Positions 6,201 through 14,348 are shown, counted from the stretch's first letter. The stretch is DNA of 15,366 nucleotides from M55B112 sp040880545 (GCA_040880545.1 JBBDIE010000156.1:1-15366); one strand, 5' to 3'. The notes: generated from the sequence alone by a model not told the origin. Made by a program: numbers and translations.

Positions 6201-7794
6201 TACATTAATCTCTCCCCCGCCCCATCACGATATCTATTCCATCGAAGATCTGGCACAACTCATTTTCGACCTGAAAAATGTCAATCCAAAAGCAACAATC
6301 AGTGTAAAGCTGGTATCTGAAACCGGGGTGGGAACCATTGCAGCAGGTGTTGCCAAAGCATCTGCCGATCTTATTACCATCAGTGGTGCAGAGGGTGGTA
6401 CGGGAGCCAGTCCGAGCTCATCCATTAAACATGCCGGGCTACCCCTGGAAATGGGGCTGACCGAAACACAACAGATCCTGGTTATGAACAACCTGCGGAA
6501 GAAGGTTGTGCTTCAGGCCGATGGTCAGATGAAAAATGGCCGTGATGTGATCATGGCGGCACTAATGGGAGCCGAGGAATTTGGATTTGCAACAGCTGCG
6601 CTCATTATACTTGGCTGTGTAATGATGCGTAAATGTCATCTGAATACCTGTCCGGTGGGCGTTGCCACCCAGGATCCCGAGTTGAGGAAAAGATTCAGGG
6701 GTGATGCAGATTACGTGGTGAATTATTTCAGATTCATTGCGGAAGAGACCCGGGAATACCTGGCACAGCTTGGATTTGAGAAGCTGGATGATATCATTGG
6801 AAGGGCAGATCTCCTAACCAGGGACGAATCTGTCAACAACTGGAAAAGCAGCAAACTTGATCTTTCACCACTTATGTTCCTACCGGAAGAGGCCAAAACC
6901 AACTCGTTACGCTGGACCGAACCTCAGCACCACAAGATCGAAGATATACTCGACCGGGAACTCATTAAACAAGCGAAGGCTGCACTTGAAAAAGCTGAAA
7001 AGGTTCATATTCAACTTCCCATAAAAAACACAGACAGAACCACTGGGGCGATGCTTTCGGGAGAAGTGGCAAGAAAATACGGATCGGAAGGATTACCGGA
7101 AGGGACGATCAGGTGCAGTTTCACCGGATCTGCAGGCCAGAGTTTCGGGGCATTTCTCTCCAAAGGAATGGAATTTCAGCTTGAAGGGGATTCCAATGAT
7201 TACCTGGGCAAAGGACTTTCAGGGGGAAGGATCATTGTTGTTCCTCCCAAAGGGTCAACCTTTGAATCGCATAAGAATATCATCATCGGAAATACAACGC
7301 TGTATGGTGCAACCCAGGGGGAAGCATTTATCTCAGGTATGGCCGGAGAAAGATTTGCAGTACGGAACAGCGGTGTAACTGCCGTGGTTGAAGGCGTGGG
7401 TGACCACGGGTGCGAATACATGACCGGCGGACAGGTTGTGGTGCTGGGTGAGATAGGTCGTAACTTTGCCGCGGGAATGAGTGGTGGTATAGCTTACGTT
7501 CTGAATGAAAGTGGTAATGTGGATTATTACTGCAATTTGGGCATGGTTGAATTATCGTTGGTTGAAGAGCAATCAGATATACGGGCATTAACCGAACTTA
7601 TTACAAAGCATTTCGAATTTACCGGAAGTAAAATTGCGGAGAAGATTCTGAACGACATCCAGGGTTATATTCCCAAGTTTCTTAAAATCATTCCGTTTGA
7701 ATACAAAAAGGTACTTGAAGAACAAAAAATTGCTGAACTCAACCGGCGGATTAAAGAGGTTGAACAGGATGTGGAACATATCTCCACAGACTAA
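3262..7794 (+). CDS. gltB: Glutamate synthase large subunit
   Basis: The 1510-residue large (alpha) subunit of glutamate synthase, which converts 2-oxoglutarate and glutamine to two glutamates using electrons from the GltD subunit. The glutaminase domain begins at Cys21 (DNCGIGF) after a 20-residue propeptide that is normally removed to expose this catalytic Cys; HRGAEGAD follows. This class II amidotransferase domain runs to about residue 430, then a central domain, then the FMN-binding synthase barrel (about 830-1220) with GAKPGEGGQLPG and GAEGGTGASP (1042-1051). The [3Fe-4S] ligands are Cys1119, Cys1125 and Cys1130. A C-terminal Gly-rich beta-helix (about 1260-1450) completes the protein. 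Length is close to bacterial GltB (about 1480-1520). gltD follows after 33 bases, which favours the NADPH-dependent two-subunit enzyme over the ferredoxin type. The start at 3262 is chosen because it gives the propeptide of expected length. Confidence 0.98.
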   Translation: MRKERPKQQGLYRPDLEHDNCGIGFVVQLKGVKSHSIIQQGLETLVNMTHRGAEGADSKTGDGAGILMQVPRDFYLMQGYSIPREGQFGTGLVFLPQESDDAKACEDILLQIIKEEGVDFIDFRDVPVDNSILGEISRAAEPLIKQILVGGNNLAQDELERKLYIIRKRAEKQIAGSDIGQKDIFYIPSLSTKVLIYKGMLTSEQLGGYFLDLTDKRLSSAIALVHSRFSTNTFPSWDLAQPFRMLAHNGEINTVKGNRFWMAARESIMKSDNLGDLSKIYPVIEPDKSDSASLDNVLEFLVMSGKSLPYAMSILIPESWNEKNPISRELKAFYQYHSTFMEPWDGPASLIFSDGRYIGGTLDRNGLRPSRYVITRNDIMVMGSEVGVQKFAPEDIREKGRLRPGKLLMVDTKEGTIKYDPELKAELANEYPYVDWIKENMVSLEKIETGQKASVELGKDYEKYERTFNYTSEDIEMVLLPMATTAKEPIGSMGNDAPPAVISEKPYRLFNYFKQLFAQVTNPAIDPIREELVMSLTGYLGSVQTNLLETQPDHVKLVKFKSPVISNSTFELIKRLSYKGFSNSTIPMLFKADQGAKGLEKAVDEICMQAEKAVNAGKNYIILTDRGISADMAPVPSLMAVSAVHHHLINTRKRMQIDIVVESAEPREVTHFALLFGYGASIINPYMCFAAIDKLARENKMQMDYDRAEWNYMHAVNKGLLKILSKMGISTLRSYRSAQIFEAVGIDKEVINKYFEGTHSRIGGLGLEELTREALISHNNAFNPEPLAGQLMEGFYHYRKHGEQHAWNPESIGLLQWATRTNSYEKFKEYSAIVDRDTKVPGFLRGLLDIKRNPIDIDRVEPVENIMKRFVTGAMSYGSISREAHESLAIAMNRIGGRSNTGEGGEDPNRFKPYENGDNPRSAIKQVASGRFGVTTEYLVNAEELQIKISQGAKPGEGGQLPGHKVDNIIAKTRYSIPGITLISPPPHHDIYSIEDLAQLIFDLKNVNPKATISVKLVSETGVGTIAAGVAKASADLITISGAEGGTGASPSSSIKHAGLPLEMGLTETQQILVMNNLRKKVVLQADGQMKNGRDVIMAALMGAEEFGFATAALIILGCVMMRKCHLNTCPVGVATQDPELRKRFRGDADYVVNYFRFIAEETREYLAQLGFEKLDDIIGRADLLTRDESVNNWKSSKLDLSPLMFLPEEAKTNSLRWTEPQHHKIEDILDRELIKQAKAALEKAEKVHIQLPIKNTDRTTGAMLSGEVARKYGSEGLPEGTIRCSFTGSAGQSFGAFLSKGMEFQLEGDSNDYLGKGLSGGRIIVVPPKGSTFESHKNIIIGNTTLYGATQGEAFISGMAGERFAVRNSGVTAVVEGVGDHGCEYMTGGQVVVLGEIGRNFAAGMSGGIAYVLNESGNVDYYCNLGMVELSLVEEQSDIRALTELITKHFEFTGSKIAEKILNDIQGYIPKFLKIIPFEYKKVLEEQKIAELNRRIKEVEQDVEHISTD

Positions 7795-7827
7795 TAAATT
7801 GAATATTAAAATATAAAATCTTGATAT

Positions 7828-9249
7828 ATGGCTGATCCAAAAGGGTTCATGAAAGTAGCTAAGAAAGACGCGGGAAACCGTCCCATTCATGAACGCATTG
7901 CCGATTATAGTGAAGTTGAACAGGTATTGAACAGCGAAGACAGGGCTCTGCAAGCGTCCCGTTGTATGGACTGTGGTATTCCCTTTTGTCAGTGGGGCTG
8001 TCCGGTGGACAATCTGATTCCTGAGTGGAACGATAAGCTTTACAAAGGCGACTGGAAAGCTGCCATTGATCTGCTTCATTCTACCAACAACTTCCCTGAA
8101 TTTACAGGGAGAATATGCCCCGCACCCTGCGAGCACTCCTGTGTTTTAAATATTGGTGAAGAACCAGTTACCATCCGGGAAAATGAGGTTGCCATTATTG
8201 AAAAGGCCTTTGCAGAAGGGTATATTAAGCCGAAACCACCTTCAACGAGGACCGGGAAAACCATCGCGGTGATCGGTTCGGGCCCGGCTGGTATGGCAGC
8301 AGCGGACCTTTTAAACAAAGCGGGACATACCGTCACCTTGTTTGAAAAGGATGAAAAGCCGGGAGGACTATTGCGTTATGGAATTCCGGATTTCAAGCTC
8401 AACAAATATACTGTTGATCGCAGGATAAGACTGATGGAACAGGAAGGGGTCGAGGTTAAATGCAGTATGGAAATTGGAAAGGATATTGCAGCTGATGAAC
8501 TTGTAAATTCGTATGATGCAGTCTGTTTAACCATTGGTGCCATGAAACCAAGGGATCTGCCTGTTCCCGGAAGGGAACTGGACGGTGTACATTTTGCAAT
8601 GGATTTTCTGACACAGCAAAACCGTGTTGTGGATGGTATGACCATCCCGGACGACTCAAGAATTCTGGCGAAGGATCGCCATGTACTGGTTATTGGTGGG
8701 GGTGATACCGGTTCCGACTGTGTGGGTACAGCCATTCGTCAGAAAGCCAAGAGTGTTGCACAGATAGAGATTCTTCCCAAACCTCCGGACAAGCGGGCAG
8801 ACAATAATCCATGGCCCTACTATGGAAAGATACTGAAGACATCCACTTCCCATGAGGAGGGATGCGAACGCCGCTGGAACCTTTCAACGGTACAATTCAA
8901 CGGCCAGCAAAACAGGGTTGTATCTGCCGATATTGAACAGGTTAAATGGGAACTTGAAAACGGGAACCATGTGATGAAACCAGTTCCCGGTTCAGGAGAG
9001 ACCTTAGCGGCAGATCTTGTACTTCTTTCCATGGGATTCGTACATCCGGTAATTGAAGGCCTTGTAAAGGATCTTGGTTTGGACCTTTCAGAACGTAACA
9101 ATATCAAAGTAGGGAGAAACCACGTCACTAATATCAACAATGTCTTTGCGGCAGGCGATGCCATCACCGGAGCCACTCTTGTGGTAAATGCCATTGCAAG
9201 CGGAAGAAGGGTTGCCTCCAGCGTGGACGGCTACCTGAGAAGTGTTTAG
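7828..9249 (+). CDS. gltD: Glutamate synthase small subunit
   Basis: The 473-residue small (beta) subunit of glutamate synthase, which oxidises NADPH through FAD and passes electrons by iron-sulfur clusters to GltB. The N-terminal region carries Cys46, Cys49, Cys54 and Cys58 (CMDCGIPFCQWGC) and Cys97, Cys101 and Cys105 (CPAPCEHSC), the ligands typical of the two [4Fe-4S] clusters. A first dinucleotide fold has GSGPAG at 150-155 for FAD, and a second has GGGDTG at 290-295 for NADPH. The C-terminal FAD-contact motif VFAAGDAITG is present. Length matches E. coli GltD closely. It is 33 bases downstream of gltB and surely co-transcribed. No terminator is visible after it: its stop codon lies 19 bases from the stop of the convergent glycosidase gene. 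Confidence 0.98.
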   Translation: MADPKGFMKVAKKDAGNRPIHERIADYSEVEQVLNSEDRALQASRCMDCGIPFCQWGCPVDNLIPEWNDKLYKGDWKAAIDLLHSTNNFPEFTGRICPAPCEHSCVLNIGEEPVTIRENEVAIIEKAFAEGYIKPKPPSTRTGKTIAVIGSGPAGMAAADLLNKAGHTVTLFEKDEKPGGLLRYGIPDFKLNKYTVDRRIRLMEQEGVEVKCSMEIGKDIAADELVNSYDAVCLTIGAMKPRDLPVPGRELDGVHFAMDFLTQQNRVVDGMTIPDDSRILAKDRHVLVIGGGDTGSDCVGTAIRQKAKSVAQIEILPKPPDKRADNNPWPYYGKILKTSTSHEEGCERRWNLSTVQFNGQQNRVVSADIEQVKWELENGNHVMKPVPGSGETLAADLVLLSMGFVHPVIEGLVKDLGLDLSERNNIKVGRNHVTNINNVFAAGDAITGATLVVNAIASGRRVASSVDGYLRSV

Positions 9250-9268
9250 TAACTGTGACGTTTGGTTA

Positions 9269-11971
9269 TCACTGGACCGTTCTTCCCGGGATATCCATCA
9301 GGAACTGTTCCCCTTCAGTCAGGGTTATAGTGGATGGAAATTGAATCTTCAGGGCTCCGTTCCCGAAGGAGATATCTGCATCCGGGAATGGTTCAAATTC
9401 ACGGAATACAAAAAATGTACTATTCTCCAGTACCAACTCGTTCAGCTCCAGTTTACCATGAAGGCATTTCAGTTCTACCTTCGCCCTGGAGGCGTTGAAT
9501 GAGCCCCACCCATCGGCAGTTGACCAGAAATATCGTACTGGAAGGTCATCATCTGCCGGCGAGAACTTCATGCTCCGTTTTCTTCCGTCGTACTGGTAAC
9601 CTGACATTGCCTGGTAAACTCCCCAGCTGGCCAGTGCCCTTGCGTAATATCTGCCCGATTCAATCTCAGCAAACGGGTTTCTGTTTGAGCCGTCGTATCG
9701 CGATCTTACCGCTTCGGTTATCCTAAGCCCTTCATCTACCAGGTCCGCAAAGATCAGGGAAGTTGCGACCTGGTATTCGACACCTGTCCATACTTCACTG
9801 GCGTAGACAAACGGCAACACGGGCTTATTGTCTTCCGGCCAACTGCAGATCACTAGTCCCGGTTCGTCGTTGGCTGCGTAAATACGTTGCACATTCTCAT
9901 TCTCCCGCATCTCTTCCCGGAAATTATACTTGTATACAGATTCAAGGGCTTTTCTTGTCATCATGGTATCCATCAGATATCCCATCCCTGAGACAAATGC
10001 CAGGTACTGACCCAGCAACTGATCAGACAGGCAACCTTCTCCATATTGGTATTTGGGAAGAATATTTCCTTCGGTATCCGGAGGTGACTTTAAATGTTCG
10101 GGGATCTCAACACCATCGATCACTTCCACCTGCTGGATAAAATATTCACCGTTCCAGAGTAAGTTCCCGTAATTATCCACCCCTTTTTTATAGAGTTCCG
10201 AATATTCCATCGACTTATGGGGCTCATTCATTGCCATGGCCATCTCCGAACTTGCCTTGAGGGCTCCCAGGTACAGTGATCCGGTCATCATGTTGGGACC
10301 AAAAAAATTGATGTCGTACGTGTTGTGCTGATCTCCCCTTAAAACACCCTCTTTGTAGGGATCCCATGGTACAGGGCTGTTGCTCATCCATGCCTTGCCC
10401 CTCCCTGGATCTCCGGTTCCATTCCAGGCGAATTCAAGGGCCAGTTTTACCTCCGGCCAGATGTTTCCCAGCCATTCATTATCGCCCGATAATTTCCATT
10501 CGCGGTATACACGCATGATATTGCCCATTTGTCCATCTGCTGCCACGTTTTTGAACCAGTTGTCCGAAAGTGGAAAAACAGTCCTGAAGCTCTGGTAACC
10601 ATTGGCATGGGTAGCATGCTTAAAACCAGTCTCCCTGACGTTCCGTTCCAGCGAAGGGAAGAGTGCCGCCATGGTTTGCGCATAGTTCCACACATGGGTG
10701 CAATTCCCGGGGCAGCATCCAAAATCGTTACCTAATCCCTCAAAACCATGTACATTACCGTTTTCGTCCTGCATTAACAAGTTGGTCTTCAATGCAGCCA
10801 TGTTCGAAATGGCTGCGTCCAGTACTTCGGAAGGAACCGAAGAGGTGATCATCGTTTGGCTGAATTGCCATGTCTTCTCCCGCAGTTTCTCCAGATTACC
10901 CGTCAGGTACCCCGATACCTGGTCTATACTTTCAAACCGCTGCGAATAATAGTTTTTCACAATGGCACCCTCCACCGTTTTGTTTCCGAAGGCCTGATCC
11001 GGTTCGAGACGGCGATAAGGAATGTGCCAGGTAAACAGGAAAGGTACTGTGACCGACTCACCCGGTTCCAGTGATCCTGCAATATACATGGCCGCCGATT
11101 GCCTGTTTCGGCCCTCAGCTGTAACGGTGTCACTCCGGTGCACGAGTATGCCGTCCTCTGAAAAATCATCCCAGAAAATGTGTGCATCATCCCACCAACT
11201 ACCATTGTAAAGCGGTACAGACAATTCACTTTCGGATGGAAACATTACACGGAAATCGCCTGCATCGGGGATCCGGCCCCCGGGGTTGGAATTACTGAAT
11301 GTAAAGCCTTTCCATCCCTGCTGCCGGTAAGGCTGAATTGTTTGTTCTTCGGCGGATGATACACCCGGCCCTTCCAATGGTTTCATTGGATTCCCCATGC
11401 TAAATGCGATGGAATAGCTGGTCGTTACTTTTCCCGGATTGCTCAACTTCCATTCAATGATGGCAGTCGGAATTCCACTGTCGAGCGGGTCCACCGGAAT
11501 GAACGGGCTCCATGCCGACATGGTCACTTCCAGGGGTACTTCCTTGTCTTTCAGATCAATACTTATAACCGGGTAGGCATTATGGAACACAGATTCCCTG
11601 AACCTCGGGAGTCCTCCCAGTTGTTGTCTTGGTTTACCAAATGGATTGGGATATTCATTCAGTTGTTCACGCTCCATGATCCTTACCACCGGTTCGCCTC
11701 CCGCTTCCTGCGAATAGAGGGTAAAGAATGTCATATAGGGCGGTAATTCATCCATGGATGGCCTGTTAAATACCTCAATGTCGCGGATCGCCCCATACCC
11801 GTTCACGAGAATATTCCCTGTTCCTATCCCGCCCAACGGTACACTGATATATCGCAATTGCTCGCCGGAATAGGTAAGATCGATCCGGTAATCCTTGTTA
11901 TAACAGGAAGATAGTCCTAGCAGGACGACAACCCCCAATAGTAATTTTCTCATTGACTTGAAATGGTTCAT
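9269..11971 (-). CDS. GH116 (GBA2/DUF608-like) glycoside hydrolase lipoprotein
   Basis: A 900-residue protein resembling the bile-acid beta-glucosidase/GBA2 family, GH116, whose known members cleave beta-glucosides, including glucosylceramide, and some beta-xylosides. Residues 1-23 form a lipoprotein signal peptide (hydrophobic core 9-20, lipobox LSSC with Cys23), so the enzyme is probably membrane-anchored outside the cytoplasm. The N-terminal beta-sandwich domain begins with SVPLGGIGTGN, a family hallmark. The (alpha/alpha)6 catalytic domain contains FEGLGNDFGCCPGNCTHVWNY (about 410-430), DQHNTYDINFFGP (547-559) and CLSDQLLGQ (648-656). By recalled alignment to human GBA2, Glu411 and Asp650 are candidates for nucleophile and acid/base; this is inference. 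An alternative start is Met7. No SusC/SusD or other glycan genes flank it, so substrate cannot be inferred. No consensus promoter was found upstream. Confidence 0.85.
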   Translation of the reverse strand: MNHFKSMRKLLLGVVVLLGLSSCYNKDYRIDLTYSGEQLRYISVPLGGIGTGNILVNGYGAIRDIEVFNRPSMDELPPYMTFFTLYSQEAGGEPVVRIMEREQLNEYPNPFGKPRQQLGGLPRFRESVFHNAYPVISIDLKDKEVPLEVTMSAWSPFIPVDPLDSGIPTAIIEWKLSNPGKVTTSYSIAFSMGNPMKPLEGPGVSSAEEQTIQPYRQQGWKGFTFSNSNPGGRIPDAGDFRVMFPSESELSVPLYNGSWWDDAHIFWDDFSEDGILVHRSDTVTAEGRNRQSAAMYIAGSLEPGESVTVPFLFTWHIPYRRLEPDQAFGNKTVEGAIVKNYYSQRFESIDQVSGYLTGNLEKLREKTWQFSQTMITSSVPSEVLDAAISNMAALKTNLLMQDENGNVHGFEGLGNDFGCCPGNCTHVWNYAQTMAALFPSLERNVRETGFKHATHANGYQSFRTVFPLSDNWFKNVAADGQMGNIMRVYREWKLSGDNEWLGNIWPEVKLALEFAWNGTGDPGRGKAWMSNSPVPWDPYKEGVLRGDQHNTYDINFFGPNMMTGSLYLGALKASSEMAMAMNEPHKSMEYSELYKKGVDNYGNLLWNGEYFIQQVEVIDGVEIPEHLKSPPDTEGNILPKYQYGEGCLSDQLLGQYLAFVSGMGYLMDTMMTRKALESVYKYNFREEMRENENVQRIYAANDEPGLVICSWPEDNKPVLPFVYASEVWTGVEYQVATSLIFADLVDEGLRITEAVRSRYDGSNRNPFAEIESGRYYARALASWGVYQAMSGYQYDGRKRSMKFSPADDDLPVRYFWSTADGWGSFNASRAKVELKCLHGKLELNELVLENSTFFVFREFEPFPDADISFGNGALKIQFPSTITLTEGEQFLMDIPGRTVQ

Positions 11972-12218
11972 TTAAATTGTCGGAAGGCTCACTTACAAAA
12001 CTGCCTTAAATCATTATCATTCGCAACCCTGCGATAGTTTTAATATGTTTGTAAAACTTACCTTTCCATCGGGGTTAAAACGAACCACGACCGGAAATGT
12101 TTAGGGTAACAATGGTTAAAATATGGACCGCCCCGGGGAGTCTCTGGAAATGAACCGGATAAATGGGATATTTGCCGGTGTAAATAACGGTACGGTCAGA
12201 AAACTTAAAAATTAGAAA
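11972..12218. other. Divergent intergenic region between GH116 gene and ykgJ-like gene
   Basis: This 247-base stretch must hold the control signals of both divergent genes. On the + strand TATGTTTG at 12044-12051 fits the -7 consensus, with TTCG (one mismatch to TTTG) at 12020-12023, 20 bases upstream; this is a weak candidate promoter for the ykgJ-like gene, with a leader of about 160 bases. For the - strand only TAAGTTTT (12060 down to 12053) is close to consensus, with no good -33 box. A 30-codon + strand frame (12123-12215) ends three bases before the ATG at 12219; I cannot show it is translated. Confidence 0.4.
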
Positions 12219-12458
12219 ATGGAATGCAGAGTCGGATGCGGAGCTTGTTGCATCGCTCCCTCCATCAGTTCACCCATACCCGGAATGCCGGATGGCAAGC
12301 CTGCAGGTACCCGATGTATTCATCTTACTGAGGATTATGCATGTGCAATATACGATAGTCCTGACCGGCCGGAGGTATGTGCAAAATTCAAGGCCGATGA
12401 AGCAGTGTGCGGGAAGAGCCGGCCCGAAGCAATTATATTACTCTCACTGCTGGAGTAG
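12219..12458 (+). CDS. YkgJ-family cysteine-cluster protein
   Basis: A 79-residue small protein with nine residues beyond Met packed as MECRVGCGACC, giving Cys3, Cys7, Cys10 and Cys11, followed by Cys33, Cys42, Cys54 and Cys64. The spacing C-x3-C-x2-CC together with a later CAIYDSPDRPEVCAKF matches the YkgJ/UPF0153 family, described as a putative zinc- or iron-chelating domain. Its biochemical role is not established. It is cytoplasmic in appearance, with no signal or membrane segment. It is transcribed divergently from the GH116 gene and convergently with deoC, whose stop lies 18 bases away, so it is probably a single-gene unit. The start is chosen because it places the Cys cluster at the N-terminus as in other family members. 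Confidence 0.82.
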   Translation: MECRVGCGACCIAPSISSPIPGMPDGKPAGTRCIHLTEDYACAIYDSPDRPEVCAKFKADEAVCGKSRPEAIILLSLLE

Positions 12459-12476
12459 GAATGGAAGTTTTATAAT

Positions 12477-13199
12477 TTATTTATCACTAAATCTTTCAAT
12501 GGCATCATCAATCATAACTTTTGTGGCTGTAGCGCCGCACCTTGCCGCACCTGCATTTTGAACTGCAATCAAATCGTCCAGTGTTCTGACTCCACCAGCT
12601 GCCTTTACCTTCACGTTTACCCCTGAATGCTTTCTCATTAGTTTCAGATTCTGAATGGTGGCACCCTGGTAATTGTAACCTCCATCAGCCTGTTTCACAA
12701 AACCAAAACCAGAAGATGTTTTTACATAATCGGCCCTTACTTTGGTGCATATCTCACAAAGTTTAATGATATCTTCTTCCCGGGTAACAAAATCAGTTTC
12801 AAATATCACTTTTACAATAGCATTTCCGGCATGGCAGGCATCAGTTACTGATTTTATCTCCTTTTCAATGTAATCCCATTCACCCCCCAGTGCTTTACCG
12901 ATATTTATCACCATATCAATCTCTACGGCCCCGTCTTCTATGGCTTGCTTCGTTTCGAAAACCTTAACAGGAATGGCACTGTTACCTGCGGGAAAACCAA
13001 TAACACATCCAACCAGAATATCGGAACCTTTTACTAACTCAGTTGCTTGTTTTACAGCGTAAGGCTTTACACATACTGATGCCACATCGTACTTTCTGGC
13101 AATTTTACATTCTCTTTTTAAATCCTCATCGGTAAGTGTAGGATGAAGAATGGAATGATCAATCATTTTCGCCAATTCCTGAACTTTTGTATTCATCAT
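12477..13199 (-). CDS. deoC: Deoxyribose-phosphate aldolase
   Basis: A 240-residue class I aldolase of the DeoC family, which cleaves 2-deoxyribose 5-phosphate to glyceraldehyde 3-phosphate and acetaldehyde in deoxynucleoside breakdown. Key residues are present: Asp95 in EIDMVIN, the Schiff-base Lys160 in VKTSSGF, and Lys199 in VKAAGGVR, with the phosphate-binding Gly-rich loop after it. The N-terminal motif reads IDHSILHPTLTDEDL, where many DeoC proteins have IDHT.LKP, so His19 replaces the usual Lys; the loop IGFPAGN replaces IGFPHG. These differences may mark a subgroup with another sugar phosphate substrate, but the catalytic set is intact. The gene lies 23 bases after the stop of a decayed frame and downstream of lipA-lipB on the same strand; no nucleoside-catabolism partners are adjacent. 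Two successive ATG codons (13199 and 13196) are possible starts. Confidence 0.93.
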   Translation of the reverse strand: MMNTKVQELAKMIDHSILHPTLTDEDLKRECKIARKYDVASVCVKPYAVKQATELVKGSDILVGCVIGFPAGNSAIPVKVFETKQAIEDGAVEIDMVINIGKALGGEWDYIEKEIKSVTDACHAGNAIVKVIFETDFVTREEDIIKLCEICTKVRADYVKTSSGFGFVKQADGGYNYQGATIQNLKLMRKHSGVNVKVKAAGGVRTLDDLIAVQNAGAARCGATATKVMIDDAIERFSDK

Positions 13200-13222
13200 A
13201 TTTTTTTATTGTTAACCTGTTT

Positions 13223-13633
13223 TTATTCTGTTAATTTAACCAAAGCCGCTAACCATGCTGCCGAATGTGGAATCCAGACTTCACCGGTAAATGAGAAGGG
13301 ACCATCATTTTGTATAGTCAGCCCGCTCCTTCTAAAAAGAGGTTTATCCCCTGAAATCATTTCAATAACAAAATCACCTTCTAAGCCTGGCTCATTAAAC
13401 TCGCATACCCACCAGTGACTCTTCCATACCCCTTCTCAATATTTAAAGTTGGAACCGACAATTGTTTTCCTGTCAACAAAATACAATAGGGCCATAGTTT
13501 TTTCTTCTAACAGCTCTCTGTCATGTTTTCTGATTACCAACCTGACCGGCAAGCCGGGTTCATATCCTTTCTGGGAATAAAAATGCCCGGTAACACCATT
13601 TTTTAAAGCCTCTTTAGTAAAATTGCCTTCAGT
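13223..13633 (-). pseudogene. Interrupted reading frame of unknown family, probable gene remnant
   Basis: One - strand frame runs from 13633 to a TAA at 13223-13225 with a single in-frame TGA at 13436-13438. Both halves read like real protein: HFYSQKGYEPGLPVRLVIRK and KTMALLYFVDRKTIVGSNF before the TGA, then EGVWKSHWWVCEFNEPG, FVIEMISGDKPLFRRSG and FTGEVWIPHSAAWLAAL after it. A TGG-to-TGA change (Trp to stop) would explain the interruption. TGA is a normal stop in this genome, since the P-II gene ends with it. There is no ATG, GTG or TTG early in the frame, and its first 11 codons overlap the 3' end of lipB, so the 5' part seems lost. The pattern of Trp-rich strand followed by a ...PG..(F/Y)xIE... 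strand recalls Ig-like beta-sandwich domains attached to some exported glycosidases, but I do not recognise the family. The two halves could also be a sequencing error within one gene. Confidence 0.6.
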
Positions 13634-14274
13634 TCAGTTTTTACCTGTTCAAAATCCGGTTTTTCTCCCAGCTCTTTCTCCATGGAGGTGACCCCTTTTT
13701 CCTGGAATCCACAGGGATTGATGTAGGTGAAATAGTTCAGGTCGGTATTCACGTTGAATGCAAAACCGTGCATGGTAACATACCTGCTTGTACGAACCCC
13801 GATGGCACATATCTTCCTTGCTTTGTGGGGATGGTCCTCATCTATCCAGACCCCGGTTGCCTCCTTCGATTGTGTCGCTTCAATTCCATAGTTGCTGCAT
13901 AACTCTATGATCGAACCCTCCAGAAAATTGATGTAATCCCGGAGTCCCATTTTATGCGATTCCAGGTCAAGAATCGGATATCCGACGATCTGGCCGGGGC
14001 CATGGTAAGTGATATCTCCTCCCCTGTTGATCTTGTAATAGGTGGCATTGATCTTTTTCAGGAATTCCTGATGAATGAGCATATTGGTTTCACTGCCACT
14101 CTTGCCAAGGGTGTATACATGGGGATGCTCCACAAAAAGAAGGTATTGATCCGGAGGATCGGTGATACTTTCCTTCCTTTTAAATTCGATCCACTTGTTA
14201 AAAAGTTCCTCCTGGTAATCCCAGGCCTCTTTGTAGTCCATTCCCCCAAGGTCCTGGAAAATTATTGATGACAT
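13603..14274 (-). CDS. lipB: Octanoyltransferase (lipoyl synthesis)
   Basis: A 223-residue lipoyl(octanoyl) transferase that moves the octanoyl group from acyl carrier protein to the lipoyl domains of 2-oxoacid dehydrogenases and the glycine cleavage H protein. The family motif RGGDITYHGPGQIVGYPI lies at 84-101. The catalytic pair corresponds to Lys154 (ARKICAIG) and Cys188 (YINPCGF), matching Lys135 and Cys169 of E. coli LipB. HGFAFNVNTDL at 169-179 is also conserved. Length is slightly above the E. coli enzyme. It lies 74 bases downstream of lipA on the same strand with no terminator between, so the two probably form one transcript whose products act in sequence. The start at 14274 aligns with the usual beginning of the family; an internal Met12 is less likely. 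Its 3' end overlaps the remnant frame downstream. Confidence 0.96.
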   Translation of the reverse strand: MSSIIFQDLGGMDYKEAWDYQEELFNKWIEFKRKESITDPPDQYLLFVEHPHVYTLGKSGSETNMLIHQEFLKKINATYYKINRGGDITYHGPGQIVGYPILDLESHKMGLRDYINFLEGSIIELCSNYGIEATQSKEATGVWIDEDHPHKARKICAIGVRTSRYVTMHGFAFNVNTDLNYFTYINPCGFQEKGVTSMEKELGEKPDFEQVKTELKAILLKRL

Positions 14275-14348
14275 CTCTCAAAAATGATTAAATTTTATAA
14301 TCGGACACGCTGCTTGTAAATATCGGGAAGATCCGGCAATTTCTACAC

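Noticed and set aside
12123..12215. 30-codon + strand frame ending three bases before the ykgJ-like gene
   Set aside because: Short, no conserved pattern visible and no way to show translation from the sequence alone; possible coupling is noted only in the intergenic entry.
13143..13418. 91-codon + strand frame across the deoC start
   Set aside because: Antisense to deoC and to the interrupted - strand frame, whose translation looks far more protein-like.
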